In this document: positions 29,406-39,678 of the stretch, piece after piece | Numbering within the stretch: the first letter of the stretch is position 1 | Layout: the number at the start of each line of letters is the position of its first letter | Assembly: GCA_001970955.1 (NCBI GenBank) | Contig: MPUH01000471.1 | Location: 1 to 51,911, forward strand | Direction: 5' to 3' | From: Stentor coeruleus | Lineage: Eukaryota > Ciliophora > Heterotrichea > Heterotrichida > Stentoridae | Length of the DNA stretch: 51,911 nucleotides | The notes under the pieces: model-generated | Databases searched by the model: none | The model's input: only the letters and a program-made list of their open reading frames with translations | What the model was told of the DNA's origin: nothing | Made by a program: the position numbers and the translations under genes

Positions 29406-29696
29406 AATGATGTTTTTCCCATAAGTCCATCAAAACTACCAAGTCCATCAGCTCTTCCAATTTCTATAAATCAACCTGTGACAAATTCTGGGCTTAAAGT
29501 TAATTTTAATTTTTCAAATGATTCTGGAGCTACTATAGAACAAATTAAACTCTATGGACGAACAGACTTTAGCGATTTTAAAGCTGCCCCTGAGACTGTG
29601 AATAAACATAAAGATCTTGAATCAAAACTCTTTAACCTTGATGATTTGCAAGCTGTACAGCCAAAACCAGAAGAAGTTGTTAAGTCAAGATGGTAA

Positions 29697-30107
29697 ATTT
29701 TAGTATTTAAGCATTATTTTAGTGGAAATTGTAGAGTAATTTTTTTTATGTGGAGATTTATTTAGAAGTTTTATGTTTGTGTTTTTAAGAGATAATTGAT
29801 TTGATGGTTTTTGGAACTCATGCTTTGGAAGCATAATTTTTATGTATTTAGGAGTATTTTCTTTAGTTGTAGAACATTATTTGAGGGAGAAGATGTTTAT
29901 AATTTCTTTGGAATTAGAATATGGTTTTCTGTGATTTATTGTAGATTTTTTAGATCTTTTTAATTTTCGAGATAATTTTTTCAAAATGTATTTGCACACT
30001 AGCAAGATCAAAATGATTTTCTAGTGAAAATAAAAGCAAATATCATACCCTATCAATGATTCAAATCTGAAAAAAAAATATGCTATAAAACTAATACTTT
30101 TATAATT
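29697..30107. other. Intergenic region between epsin-like locus and TPR gene
   Basis: Strongly G-rich and C-poor to about 29970, as expected for a 3' flank, then AT-rich to the TPR gene. atgctttggaagcat (near 29830) is a small perfect hairpin. No gene was seen. Confidence 0.4.
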
Positions 30108-31034
30108 ATGGGAGCTTGTGCTTGTAACAACAATAAAAAGATTAAAATAGAAATAACAGGCAAGTTTCTTATTGGTATGTTCCGCTACGATGCTGCGATT
30201 ATGTTTTACTTAAGAAAAATTCGTCAAAGAACCGAAATAAATCACCCAAACATAGAAAACTCATACAAAAAGTTAGGGACATGCATGTACCGCATTGGAA
30301 AATACAAAGAAGCTATAGAAATCCTAATGAAATGCTTAGAATTTTGTTCAACAAAAACCAAAGATGACCTTTATATGTGCGATATATATAAAATACTTGC
30401 AAATTGTTATGATACAGTTCTCAACTATGCTTCAGCAGCAGAATTTTTTATAAAAACTCAGAAAATCCTAGTAAAATACCACAAAAAAAGAGACAAAATT
30501 ATCCTTGACTTATACTCTTCAATATCCAAATGCTACACAAGCCAAGGTAAATTCGATCTGTCTATAAAATACACAGAAAAAGCTCGAAAACATTTAGAAA
30601 GTGAGCCTTATTTTCCCCCAGACCTAGCTGATATTTATATAAACCTCGGTACTTTACATAGATTTCTAAGAAAATATGAAGATTCTTATAGGTTATATAA
30701 AAAAGCTGCTAGTATTTTACTTAAATCCTTTCCACCATTATGCCAATTTTTAGAAAATGTGTATTTGTACATTGGTATGAGTTGTGAATGGTTAGGAAAT
30801 ATTGATGAAGCTGAACAATTTTATCAAATGTTTATTAAATCTAGAGAAGCTACAACTGAAAAAGGAGATATGACATTGATAAATTCATATGAACTTATGA
30901 TTGATTTTTATAAAAGACATAGTGATGTGAAAACACCTACAGAGAATTATGTGAAAAAATGCAGAGATGTGGTTATTGATTATGTCAATTCTAAAAAAAG
31001 TGTTACTCAGATAGAAGGAAATGTATTAAGTTAA
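30108..31034 (+). CDS. TPR protein with N-terminal acylation signal
   Basis: A 308-residue protein starting MGACACNNNKK. Gly2 with Cys4 and Cys6 fits myristoylation plus palmitoylation, as in the CDPK of this window. The remainder is tetratricopeptide repeats: NSYKKLGTCMYRIGKYKEAIE, MCDIYKILANCYDTVLNYASAAE, DLYSSISKCYTSQGKFDLSIK, DIYINLGTLHRFLRKYEDSYR and NVYLYIGMSCEWLGNIDEAEQ, about six units from residue 18 to 280. TPR arrays are protein-binding scaffolds. A membrane-bound scaffold is likely, partner unknown. Confidence 0.82.
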   Translation: MGACACNNNKKIKIEITGKFLIGMFRYDAAIMFYLRKIRQRTEINHPNIENSYKKLGTCMYRIGKYKEAIEILMKCLEFCSTKTKDDLYMCDIYKILANCYDTVLNYASAAEFFIKTQKILVKYHKKRDKIILDLYSSISKCYTSQGKFDLSIKYTEKARKHLESEPYFPPDLADIYINLGTLHRFLRKYEDSYRLYKKAASILLKSFPPLCQFLENVYLYIGMSCEWLGNIDEAEQFYQMFIKSREATTEKGDMTLINSYELMIDFYKRHSDVKTPTENYVKKCRDVVIDYVNSKKSVTQIEGNVLS

Positions 31035-31279
31035 TTATTTTTTTTCTTATTGGATTTTATAGTTTTAATTGATTATAGAATATTTTGTACTTATTTTAAG
31101 CTAGGAAAATTGGAATTTTATAATGGTTATATAGCAGAATATAAAAGATAAATATTTATTAAATGATTAATCGTGATATCATATAAATTTTCCACAAAAT
31201 TTAATTTATTTATAAAACCTTAAACTTTATCTAATAAAAATCACTCTTAAAATTAAACATAAATTTCTCTTCCAAACCT

Positions 31280-33001
31280 CTATAGCTCATGATAATACAA
31301 CCTAAATGCTGAAGTACTCGCCACACTTCCCAAAAACTCATGATTGCATGAAGACGTATTCTCATTTATATTTGATAATATTTCATCTAAATCATAATGT
31401 TTACTGGTATCAGTTAATCCTACAATCTCATCTATAACCCACTTAATAAATTTCTGAATTTCCTCAATAATCTTTCTTCCAGCTTCAATTTGCAAATCAT
31501 CAGGTATATAAACAATCCTCTCATTAAATAGTTTATAATAATCTTTGATTTTTTCTATAACATTATATGTAAGATTGATACATTTAAAAAGCCCTTTATT
31601 ATTAGCATTAAGGACAAGTTTGGTTTTATTACCACATTCATCAAGTTTGACAAAAACATCCGAGCTAAGTTTTGATTGTAAACTAGAACTAAATTCCCCA
31701 GGGTACCCAGCAAGTAATTTTTGATTATATTTTAAACTAGTAAGTTGGCTAAGACTAGCAACTGGGATGATTTCACATTGACATAATAAAGGCATTACAA
31801 AGCTTTGGAACCCCAAAACACAACTGCTAATGGCATCTAAATTTTTACTAACAAAAACAATACTTTTTTCCAATAGTAAGGCACAAAGTATATAGTAAAA
31901 ATCATTTAAGTTTAAAAGGCTGAATACAATCGGACAAAGCCAGGACTTATCTAAAAAGTAAAAATCCATAGGAAAAGTATAGTCAATATTCTCTACAGAC
32001 TGAAGGATAATTTGTACTTCAGTAGGTTTCGAACTATTTTCTGCATCATATTCATAATAAAACTCAATAAGCCCAATTTCTTCACCTTGAAAAAATTTCT
32101 CAGCATCCATATACGGTGCTTCAGCTAAAAAGTCTTCATTAACGACAATTTTAGTCCTTCTTAAACCTAACAATCTATATAAAATCTCAAAATGCAACTC
32201 AAAACATGGAAAGTAACTTATAAGACAATAACATTTTGGGATTATAAAATGTGTGTTAAAAAAAGTATTTGAAGATAAATCATCAAAAACCACACAACAA
32301 CAATAAAGTAAACTTTTATCATAATTGACCATGTCTTGAAAATCATACTCTTTTTCATGAGATGTTGGTTTTATGCAAAAAATAAACGAATTCCCATCAC
32401 GAAAATGTGAACTGTAAAATACTTCAAAAATCTGCGAGGTTATAGATTCATTTACTTTTAACCCATGCGCATATAATCCTAATGGAAAAGATAAGGATTT
32501 TATTAAATTTATAGCATCATCAGGTAATTTATTTTTATCAGGGAAACTATATAGGATTTCTGGATTTAAAGAGATGTTAGGTTCGATTTTTTCAGAATTT
32601 GCCCCGATTATTAGGAAATTAGAGAACATTTTGAACTCGATTTCTTCGAATTCTTCGGGTTCATAGAAAATTGGTGAGGATTCTAATTCGAGGTCTTTTG
32701 ATGAGAGTTTTTTTAAAGATAAAGATTGTTCTAAGGATTGGATTGCCCTGAGGTCTCCACAGAGAGAACTTGCGATTGTGCTGTAGTTATTTGTGCTTTC
32801 GGAATATCGCTTTTTTATACGGATTTCGTTTTCAAGTTCTTTAATTTCTTGCTGCATGTAAAAAATTTGACTTTTGATTTGTTGGTTTTTTTGGTTGTAG
32901 ATGTTCACCTGATCGGCAGCGAGTTCAATTTCTTTGCGGGCTTCAATTGAAGCGATTAGAAAACGAATATACTCATCTTGGAGGCTTGACTTTTCTTGCA
33001 T
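31280..33001 (-). CDS. DENN-domain protein (Rab GEF type)
   Basis: A 573-residue protein. Residues 1-80 form a coiled coil (ARKEIELAADQVNIYNQKNQQ, MQQEIKELENEIRIKK). The uDENN part follows (SNFLIIGANSEK, SFPDKNKLPDDA, FYSSHFRDGNSFIFCIKP). The cDENN core is clear: KCYCLISYFPCFELHFEIL, then NLNDFYYILCALLLEKSIVFVS, LDAISSCVLGFQSFVMPL, CQCEIIPVAS, and AGYPGEF. A dDENN-like helical region ends it (YIPDDLQIEAGRKIIEEIQ). DENN proteins act as GDP-GTP exchange factors for Rab GTPases in membrane traffic. The particular Rab cannot be inferred. It converges with the TPR gene, 245 bases apart. Confidence 0.88.
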   Translation of the reverse strand: MQEKSSLQDEYIRFLIASIEARKEIELAADQVNIYNQKNQQIKSQIFYMQQEIKELENEIRIKKRYSESTNNYSTIASSLCGDLRAIQSLEQSLSLKKLSSKDLELESSPIFYEPEEFEEIEFKMFSNFLIIGANSEKIEPNISLNPEILYSFPDKNKLPDDAINLIKSLSFPLGLYAHGLKVNESITSQIFEVFYSSHFRDGNSFIFCIKPTSHEKEYDFQDMVNYDKSLLYCCCVVFDDLSSNTFFNTHFIIPKCYCLISYFPCFELHFEILYRLLGLRRTKIVVNEDFLAEAPYMDAEKFFQGEEIGLIEFYYEYDAENSSKPTEVQIILQSVENIDYTFPMDFYFLDKSWLCPIVFSLLNLNDFYYILCALLLEKSIVFVSKNLDAISSCVLGFQSFVMPLLCQCEIIPVASLSQLTSLKYNQKLLAGYPGEFSSSLQSKLSSDVFVKLDECGNKTKLVLNANNKGLFKCINLTYNVIEKIKDYYKLFNERIVYIPDDLQIEAGRKIIEEIQKFIKWVIDEIVGLTDTSKHYDLDEILSNINENTSSCNHEFLGSVASTSAFRLYYHEL

Positions 33002-33767
33002 ATTATTATTAGGAATTAAAGGTTTTGAAATACTGTGTGGGTTTAGAAGATTTTATATAAAAAATTAAGAAATTTTTTTTTGATTTTTATATGATTATGT
33101 TTTAGTTTTTTTTTGGAAAATATTGATATGAAAGTGCGTGCTGATTTTTAAAAGGTTTTGATTAAATTTTATTATTATAAAGGTGAAAGTTAGATAAGGA
33201 TTATGAGATGATGTGCGATGATTTTTTTAAGGTTTTTAGTTGATTTTTGTTATTGAGATTTTTAAGTTGGGGTTAATTTTTTATGTTTTTTAATAATATT
33301 TTTATTAGAAAAGCAATTCGATATCTTTTTATACAATAAATTATCATACAAATAATATTTTTTAAAATCTTATATCTAAACAAAAATTGGTTTCTAACAA
33401 TGACTCATAACTTAAAACTACCATAATAACAATAAAAATAAAATTATCCTAAAATCCTTAAAACAAAAATACCTGAAAAATTCCCACTCGTCAAAAAATC
33501 CATAAATTCTTTACTTAAACCCTAGTACATCTCTTGAAAATTTCACCCAACAAACGCTTATCTCTAAAAAATCCAAACATATTTAAATTCCATAATAATA
33601 TCTAAATCCTTAATCCTAACATAAAAAATAATATTATCTTAAACTAATTCTCTTATTTTAATCAACACTCACAAGACTTTTAATAAAAAAAATTTCAACA
33701 TCTTCTCAAAAATATCTTAATTCTGTTAGTTTTATACCATAATAAAGAAAATAATTTTCTACTATAA
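33002..33767. other. Divergent promoter region; skew switch near 33300
   Basis: Plus strand is G-rich next to the minus-strand DENN gene and C-rich, nearly G-free, from about 33400 to the plus-strand coiled-coil gene. The two strand-specific 5' flanks meet near 33300. No gene was seen. Confidence 0.45.
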
Positions 33768-34646
33768 ATGTTCGAAAACAAATACGCAAAAGTGCCTATT
33801 GATGATAAACATTCTCGGAGTTCACATGCTCTAGTTGACCGAAACTTACTTAAAAACATGCAAAATGATATAACAAATGCATCTGAGCTTATAAGTTCAC
33901 TTCGTGAAGAAAAAGAAAAATTACGTAAAGCCCTGCAACAGCTTCAACAAGATAATCATGATAAAAACAATACGATTCGAAGCTTGAAAGCTAAAGTTAA
34001 GTATTTAGAAAACATGGAAGAAGATGATGAGGTTGTAAAAGGATTAAATCAAGCTAATATGAAACTAAAAAACGAAATCGAACTGAGTTTGCATGGGATT
34101 TATCATAAAAATAACGATTTTACATCAGAAATCATCTCACTAACTGAAGGCTTTTTGAATAAAGTGCATGATAGACCGAAAGCTTATCAGGTTTTTAAAA
34201 CCCATATTAAAAGCTCGAATCATTTTAAGCAGATTATTGGAAATGAGAATTGGGGTCAAGCTACAATGCTGCTTTTAAGGTTTATTAAGGACAGTTTTCC
34301 AGACGAAGGCTATAAACCAAAACCTTCGTATTCAGAACAATCATCAGATGAGGAATCAGAACAAGAGAATTATAATAAAATCATCCAAGACAGTAAACAT
34401 CTACTTGATACTTTATCCTATCAGAAATCCAAACTTGAAGGCTTAAACCATGAATTCGCAAGCCGAGGAAACAAAAACTCTACAACTAACTCCCCTCTAT
34501 ATCGTGGTAACCTTTCAGGCAATCTTGCATCTGAAAAGCTCATGTCCCCAGATTCTAAAAAAGACTCATCACATATAATGAATTTCCATACTGCAAACAA
34601 AATCGTCAAAAATGTATCGAAATATAAAAACTTACCTAAAAAATAG
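33768..34646 (+). CDS. Coiled-coil protein of unknown function
   Basis: A 292-residue protein. A coiled coil runs from about 22 to 105 (NASELISSLREEKEKLRKALQ, KNNTIRSLKAKVKYLENME). A helical globular region (about 110-180) contains GFLNKVHDRPKAYQVF and GNENWGQATMLLLRFIKDSF. An acidic linker follows (SSDEESEQEN), then a Ser/Asn-rich basic tail. No known family was recognised. The 5' flank is C-rich and the 3' flank G-rich, which supports transcription in this direction. Confidence 0.65.
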   Translation: MFENKYAKVPIDDKHSRSSHALVDRNLLKNMQNDITNASELISSLREEKEKLRKALQQLQQDNHDKNNTIRSLKAKVKYLENMEEDDEVVKGLNQANMKLKNEIELSLHGIYHKNNDFTSEIISLTEGFLNKVHDRPKAYQVFKTHIKSSNHFKQIIGNENWGQATMLLLRFIKDSFPDEGYKPKPSYSEQSSDEESEQENYNKIIQDSKHLLDTLSYQKSKLEGLNHEFASRGNKNSTTNSPLYRGNLSGNLASEKLMSPDSKKDSSHIMNFHTANKIVKNVSKYKNLPKK

Positions 34647-35517
34647 TCTAAAACTATTTAAAAATTTTAAAAGGTTATTTTTTAATTTTAACTGTTTTAG
34701 AGATGTGAATCATAATTTTAATGATGAATAGTTTTTGGATATAAAAGGAATTTTCTAGATTTTAGTTGTAGGGTTGAGTTAAGAAATATTTTTGTTATTT
34801 GCATGTTTGATTTACTTAGGTTTTTAGGCTTACTTTAGTATAGAAGATTGTAGTTTTACTTGAAAAAGTGCATGATTTTTGAGTGTTTTTTTATATATTA
34901 TTTTAGCTTGTTTTTATATATATTATTATATAATACATAACCCAACAGCATTATACTTTACCTGTATATTATTAAATTAAATATTTGTAGAATCTCCCTA
35001 TACCTCTTATAATCTTGCTGATTCGGCTCCTTAAAAAAATCATCCATTTTCATTTTTTAGCCTTATCCTCATATAATAATTTGAAAAACCATTCACATTA
35101 TTAAAAATCATACATCTGAAATGATAATTAAAAAATATCCAATAGACTGATATTTATAAAACAATCTAAATTTGATAATATTAAGTATTTTACCTTCTAA
35201 ACTTCTACAGTAATTATTTTAGTTATATTTCCATATATATTATTATATATAATTTCTTTGATGTTTTCATCTCATTCGAAGATGAGTTTTTTATATACAA
35301 AAAACTTATCTCATCACTTTCTCTATAAAAAAATACTTTTCCTTACATACAATTTTTATCATTCTTAATAAAAAAAAACTATATCCTATATCAAAAACTC
35401 AAATAAACCCTAACCACACTGATAAATTCTTTTAACATCCTCAGCTTTAAATCTAATTTTTTTAAAGACCCCTTAAACCTAACTATAATTTTAACCGTAT
35501 AATAAACGAAACTAAGT
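34647..35517. other. Convergent intergenic region; skew switch near 34930
   Basis: G-rich and C-poor for the first 280 bases (3' flank of the plus-strand gene). C-rich from about 34940 (3' flank of the minus-strand CXC gene read on the opposite strand). No gene was seen. Confidence 0.45.
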
Positions 35518-36036
35518 TTACTGAAAGCTTTCTCCCGTATTCAAGCATCCTTCACACTTACAAGAAGAGTTGCAGCCTAATCCACTACCAAAACACTCAC
35601 AATATTTCTTCCTGCATCCAGACCTCTTACAATTGCAACTCTTCGTTATAACAGGTTGCGTTCTATGAAAGGCCTCAGGATTTCTATCCATAATTTGTGT
35701 TATACTAACTCTTCTTTCTGACTCGCATTCAGGTATATTTTTGCATTCCATACAGCCACATCCCATGCAATATTCTCCATTAGCAAAGCAGTCACAGTAC
35801 AATTTTAGACAGTATGTTTTCCTGCATTTGCATGCAAACTTTTTGCCTTGAATAGCTTGACCTTGATCAAAAAGTGTAAATCGCTGCGGGTTATTAGTTG
35901 ATGAACTTTCTTGCATTGCCCAAGGTGAATCTATGTCCATTGGCATTCCTGGGGACCTTTGTGCAGTCAGTGGTGATAATGATACCAAGCAAAACTTGGT
36001 AAATGGTGAGACTTCAGGATTCTTATTAGGCTCCAT
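35518..36036 (-). CDS. CXC/CRC-domain DNA-binding protein (LIN54/TSO1/tesmin family)
   Basis: A 172-residue protein with two cysteine-rich CXC repeats. The first is about 64-108 (KFACKCRKTYCLKLYCDCFA then CMGCGCMECKN). A conserved linker follows (RVSITQIMDRNPEAF, matching the family's DRNPxAF). The second is about 130-166 (KSCNCKRSGCRKKYCECFG then CNSSCKCEGC). Each repeat binds zinc through nine cysteines, and its conserved aromatic inserts into the DNA minor groove at TTYGAA-type sites (CHR elements in animals, via LIN54 of the DREAM/MuvB complex). The N-terminal 60 residues are disordered with several Ser-Pro sites (LSPLTAQRSPGM). At 172 residues it is much shorter than LIN54. Confidence 0.93.
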   Translation of the reverse strand: MEPNKNPEVSPFTKFCLVSLSPLTAQRSPGMPMDIDSPWAMQESSSTNNPQRFTLFDQGQAIQGKKFACKCRKTYCLKLYCDCFANGEYCMGCGCMECKNIPECESERRVSITQIMDRNPEAFHRTQPVITKSCNCKRSGCRKKYCECFGSGLGCNSSCKCEGCLNTGESFQ

Positions 36037-36618
36037 TTCACAAAATATTAGATAAGAGATAAGAATTTGTGTTGTTTGAAGATATGGATTTATTATATCA
36101 CTTGAGGGGGTATAGGAAAAAGGTGATTTTTTTTTTTTGGGGTTTGTGAGGAGGATTTGAAGATTTTTAGGTATGATGATGAAGAATTTTTTGGTAAGTA
36201 TAGAAGATGGATTATTATTATAGGAAGAGGTTGAAAATAAAGGGAAAATTTGGATTAGTTTTTAGAAGGTGTGGATTATAGGAGGATTTTTTGTTGGGTA
36301 ATGACTTTGTGAATGTATTGGTGGGTGGATGATGAATTTTTTTTTTAGAATGGGTGTGATAGGGTTTATGATTTTTTGATGAGTGAGTTTTATTGGATTT
36401 TATTGTGATGTTATGATTTGAATTGTGCTAATAAGGAATTTACTCTTTAAAATATATATGAAAATATCTCAACTTTTCAATCTAAATATAAAATATGATA
36501 TCCATATCACAATCACACTTTCTAATAATTTAAATGTTAAAATATTTATTTATTTCTCAGTCTTAAAAACCTATCCAGCATAAATATCCATAAAAATATA
36601 TATAAATCATACTAAATT
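36037..36618. other. Intergenic region between two minus-strand genes; sharp skew switch near 36430
   Basis: Plus strand is extremely G-rich from 36060 to about 36410 (5' flank of the CXC gene), then C-rich to 36618 (3' flank of the next minus-strand gene). The change occurs within tens of bases. No gene was seen. Confidence 0.5.
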
Positions 36619-37419
36619 TTATAACGAATAAAACTCTTTTACTATCATCATTTTAAAAGACCTATCAAATACTTTCCTAACATCAAAAAGACCATTTTTC
36701 ACCTGTCCCTGGATGTACCCCAACACAACCAAAGGGAATTTCTCATCACAAACATCTCTTTCCTCCACAGCAACAAGGCGAAAATCGGGTAAATCCATAC
36801 AAATAACAATTTTCTCAATAAACTCCACAGCTTTATTCCCACAAACTCTACCAAAAAACTCAATAATCTTACTCTGCCTATCAACTTTCACTACAAACTT
36901 GCTGTTTTCTTCATAAACTCCTATAATCACCACATTAAACCTCAAAGTTTTACTCTTTTCCCATTTAACATGCTCAATTTCCCTAACTTCCTCTCTTTTC
37001 GCTATATACCAATCTGCAGGTGTAGCTACATATTCGCCATAAACATCAAAAAAGCTCTGAGAAACTTGGTCGTTAATAATAAAATCTTTAATTTCTGCAT
37101 ATTTGACTTGTTTTTGACCTGATTTCGCGAAAATTTCTTCATCATTTGGAGGGTTAGCTAAATATTCTAAAGGGTCTTCATATAGTAATCTTAAAGAAAG
37201 TAAGGTTTTATAATATTGTTTATCTAAAAGGCCCTGATTTGTTTTATGAAGTTGGTTTTCAAGAGATTCAAAAGCTGACTTTAGTACCTGGTTAACGAAA
37301 TGAGATTTCTGTATTGGTGCATTTTGAGGGGATTGGACTGATATTGTGTTAATGAGTTTCTGGATTTCTTTATTAGGTGGTTGACGATTTTCAGTTCGGA
37401 AATTGAATATCATTTTCAA
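36619..37419 (-). CDS. Conserved-looking protein of unknown function
   Basis: A 266-residue protein, soluble, with no membrane segment or signal. Residues 1-125 look mostly helical (KEIQKLINTISVQS, FVNQVLKSAFESLENQLHK, YYKTLLSLRLLYEDPLEYL). About 140-265 alternate strands and turns (TLRFNVVIIGVYEENSKFVVKV, PDFRLVAVEERDVCDEKFPL, KMMIVKEFY), suggesting an alpha/beta domain. I do not recognise the family. An alternative Met lies at residue 3. The TATA-like AT-rich leader and strand skew are typical of the genes here. Confidence 0.65.
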   Translation of the reverse strand: MKMIFNFRTENRQPPNKEIQKLINTISVQSPQNAPIQKSHFVNQVLKSAFESLENQLHKTNQGLLDKQYYKTLLSLRLLYEDPLEYLANPPNDEEIFAKSGQKQVKYAEIKDFIINDQVSQSFFDVYGEYVATPADWYIAKREEVREIEHVKWEKSKTLRFNVVIIGVYEENSKFVVKVDRQSKIIEFFGRVCGNKAVEFIEKIVICMDLPDFRLVAVEERDVCDEKFPLVVLGYIQGQVKNGLFDVRKVFDRSFKMMIVKEFYSL

Positions 37420-37747
37420 TATTATATTAAAAACTTAATATTCCTATATATAGTCTAATGTTTTCGTCATATAATAACATATCTATCCCATGCTTATTTT
37501 TAACCTATATTTGAAAACATAAAAACAACACCAAACTCAACTCGGAATATGCATATTTTGCACATTATCACAAATCCTTTATAAACTTTAAAACTTTTCT
37601 TAACCATTAAACTAATCTAAAGTTACTTAAACCTATCAATACCTATACTTTTAATTCTAACACAATATTGATTTTTTTTCTTTTAATAATTGATTATATT
37701 GTAATAACAATATATATATAAACATGAACATTAATCTTACTTATATA
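37420..37747. other. Intergenic region
   Basis: No gene or RNA was seen. Sequence is C-leaning on the plus strand throughout, the 3' flank of the minus-strand gene ending at 37748. Confidence 0.35.
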
Positions 37748-38474
37748 TTATCTATAATGCTTACGAGCCCTTACCGATATACCACTTGTTGCTAAAGGTT
37801 TTACATGAGATAAATTGGGACATAATATAACTAAACAAAAGCTGTCGTTTGGATAATGAGATGTTACTTCATTAATTACCACATTGCGAAAATGGATGAT
37901 TCCATTAGCTTCGGGTATAGCTTCTGAGGTTCCTCTTAGGATTTTTTTACCTGAAATGTTGTTTTTCAATAGTTTAGGAGGATTTTCCATAGTAAACAGG
38001 GCTATGATGAATGTAAAAGTACTTGAGAGAATTACAGTTGATCCATTAGAGTCTGAGATATTAACTTGCAAATGAAATCCTTTTTCTTTATAAATTACTT
38101 CTGGGAAGCCGCCGATTAAAGTGATAAATAAACTAAAAGACCTTCCAGAAGATATCCATCGGAAAATTCCTTCGAGACTAAATTGTTCTTCTGGAGTTGT
38201 TTGTATTTTTTATATAAAATACTATAANTTCTTCTGGAGTTGTTTGTGGTGTTTGAGTCTTTCCATTGATTGTTTGAGTTAATGAGTCAAGTTTCTGGTT
38301 CAGCATATTGTTTTTTCGGACTAAGTCATTAAGCGCAATGGATTGTTGTTGAATAAGTGCATTAATATTAGCTATAATGCTACTGTTATTCGCTGAGCTA
38401 CTACTTTGCGAAAAGTAATACCTGACGCATTCAGAATGATTGCATAATTCTGATGGGTTTGTGAAAAGACACAT
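37748..38474 (-). CDS. Protein with a short coiled coil and a beta-rich C-terminal domain, split by an assembly joint
   Basis: The two halves form one gene. The N-terminal half (MCLFTNPSELCNHSECVRYYF, then a coiled coil ALIQQQSIALNDLVRKNNML, ending TPQTTPEE) and the C-terminal half (EEQFSLEGIFRWISSGRSFS... to GISVRARKHYR) share a 19-nt overlap. They are separated only by an N at 38228 and 23 spurious bases. Merged, the protein has about 225 residues. The last 170 look like a beta sandwich: GFHLQVNISDSNGSTVILSS, STFTFIIALFT, GIIHFRNVVINEVTSHYP, SFCLVILCPN. The family is not recognised; the pattern recalls immunoglobulin-like folds of transcription factors, which is speculative. Confidence 0.6.
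38186..38247. repeat. Assembly joint: 19-nt duplicate around an N at 38228
   Basis: 38186-38204 recurs at 38229-38247. The bases between 38205 and 38227 match nothing nearby and introduce a stop in the minus-strand gene. They look like an erroneous contig end. Confidence 0.75.
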
Positions 38475-39174
38475 AATTATGGGATTTATTAAGTAATGTT
38501 CTTGGAAATTAATTTTATATATGATAACCAGCAGATACTTTCATATGCATTTTCAGATATTTATTAAAAACTTATTTGAAATAAAAAATTAGCCATGATT
38601 CAGAGGATAATAAATTTACGCATAATGGATCTGCATAGTGAGAAGATTTTTATGTTTGGTAAATGAAGTTTTTAGAGGAATTTTTATAAGTGCTTATGAG
38701 AGTTAGGATTGATTTGAATGTTTTTGGAAAAGAAAAAAATTGTTTGAAAGGTTTTGTTAGGAATTTGAAGATTTGTGGGGGTTTGTGACTAAGAAAACTA
38801 AGGCTGTTGTTAAAGAGTTGGATACGTTATTGGGAGTGTAGGAGTAATTGTGAAGTTAAGGGAAATAACTTTTTTGTATATCTTTATATTGAAGACTACT
38901 TTTTAATTTCATGCAAAACTAGTTTTTCTTTAAAAATATATACATTTACACAAATCTTCCTTGTAAAGTTTATAATCTATTCATTTTTTTTTACAAAGCA
39001 CACTTTCTGAAGACTTTTTTCTTTTTTATACATAAAATTATTTTTTTCTCAATATTTTCACTCCCTTTCATCAATCTCTGCCCTTATCTAACCATAAACC
39101 TTTAAAAAAACGAAAAATTTGCCTTAATAATCGAAATTTATTATAATAATCTCTCCAAATTATATAATTACTAT
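38475..39174. other. Divergent promoter region; skew switch near 38880
   Basis: Plus strand is G-rich to about 38860 and C-rich from about 38920 to the COMMD start. The one open frame inside (about 38807-39010) looks like low-complexity sequence and is not supported. No gene was called. Confidence 0.4.
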
Positions 39175-39678
39175 ATGGACTCATTAAAATCTCTATCTAG
39201 CGATATCCTTGGTTCCTTACTCGACCTATCTCGTAGTTACATCCAAGGGGACTACAAAGTTCTATCAAAAGTGCCATTTTCATATAGAAATGCTTTTAGC
39301 TCATGTGTCGAATACATGCGATCAAAATGTGGTAAGCATTTCTCAGAATATTCAAAAGAAATCGAAGAAGAAAACTGGAAAAGTGATCTTAAAGAATGCA
39401 TATTAGAAAGATTGAAAGAAATGGATAGTGAGTATCAAAGACAAAAGAATAAAGATAGGCTTAATGAAATGACTTGGAGAATTGATGTCGCCCTTTCTAC
39501 GAATTCTTTATCTAGAGTTTTGAAACCAGAAGTACAGGTAAAGCTTACAAGTGGTGAAGAGGAAATTAATTTTCATATGACTGTAGCACAGTTTCAAGAG
39601 TTTAGGAGACAAACTGCTTTGCTTATTAAGGATATATTTGCTATGGACCAGTTTGCTTTTATCCGTAATTTAAAGTAG
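39175..39678 (+). CDS. COMM-domain protein
   Basis: A 167-residue protein. The C-terminal 75 residues form a COMM domain: MTWRIDVALSTNSLSRVLKPE, then VQVKLTSGEEEINFHMTVAQF, then FRRQTALLIKDIF. This contains the invariant Trp-Arg-x-Asp, the S-x-S-L run and the Phe-containing last helix. The N-terminal half is a helical HN domain (YRNAFSSCVEYMRSKCGKHF). COMMD proteins assemble as a ten-member ring in the Commander complex, which recycles membrane receptors from endosomes. Which of COMMD1-10 it matches cannot be decided by eye. Confidence 0.85.
   Translation: MDSLKSLSSDILGSLLDLSRSYIQGDYKVLSKVPFSYRNAFSSCVEYMRSKCGKHFSEYSKEIEEENWKSDLKECILERLKEMDSEYQRQKNKDRLNEMTWRIDVALSTNSLSRVLKPEVQVKLTSGEEEINFHMTVAQFQEFRRQTALLIKDIFAMDQFAFIRNLK

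Larger units (their letters stand above)
28535..29696 (+). pseudogene. Epsin-like (ENTH domain) gene with in-frame stops and a frameshift
   Basis: Starts as an ENTH domain: LKACSDENWDSFNTLLHKIAEKTFN, then HLYKVLNLIEILMKFGSGP, IRMLQDFSYREG and GVRDKAKYICSMLNDR. A linker with KVNFNFSNDSG follows. The frame is interrupted by adjacent TAG and TGA codons (28745-28750) where ENTH domains have Trp-Arg, by a shift in the 9-A run near 28974-28982 (after which TRNKFSGMSS continues the family pattern), and by TAG near 29034 and TAA near 29121. Two more apparent stops vanish if 15-nt introns at 28875-28889 and 29391-29405 are removed. The ENTH domain binds PtdIns(4,5)P2 in endocytosis. The preserved flanks and long in-frame homology suggest a young pseudogene; recoding or sequence error cannot be excluded. 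Confidence 0.7.

Noticed and set aside
28535-29696. Alternative genetic code (TAA/TAG as Gln, TGA as Trp) for the whole genome
   Set aside because: Long genes such as 5240-9148 and 13912-16275 have no internal stops of any kind. The other apparent internal stops sit in 15-nt introns, and TGA ends two genes. Reassigned codons would be spread over all genes.
38807-39010. 67-codon plus-strand ORF upstream of the COMMD gene
   Set aside because: Phe/Ile/Tyr-rich AT noise in a divergent promoter region; no homology pattern and the skew switches within it.
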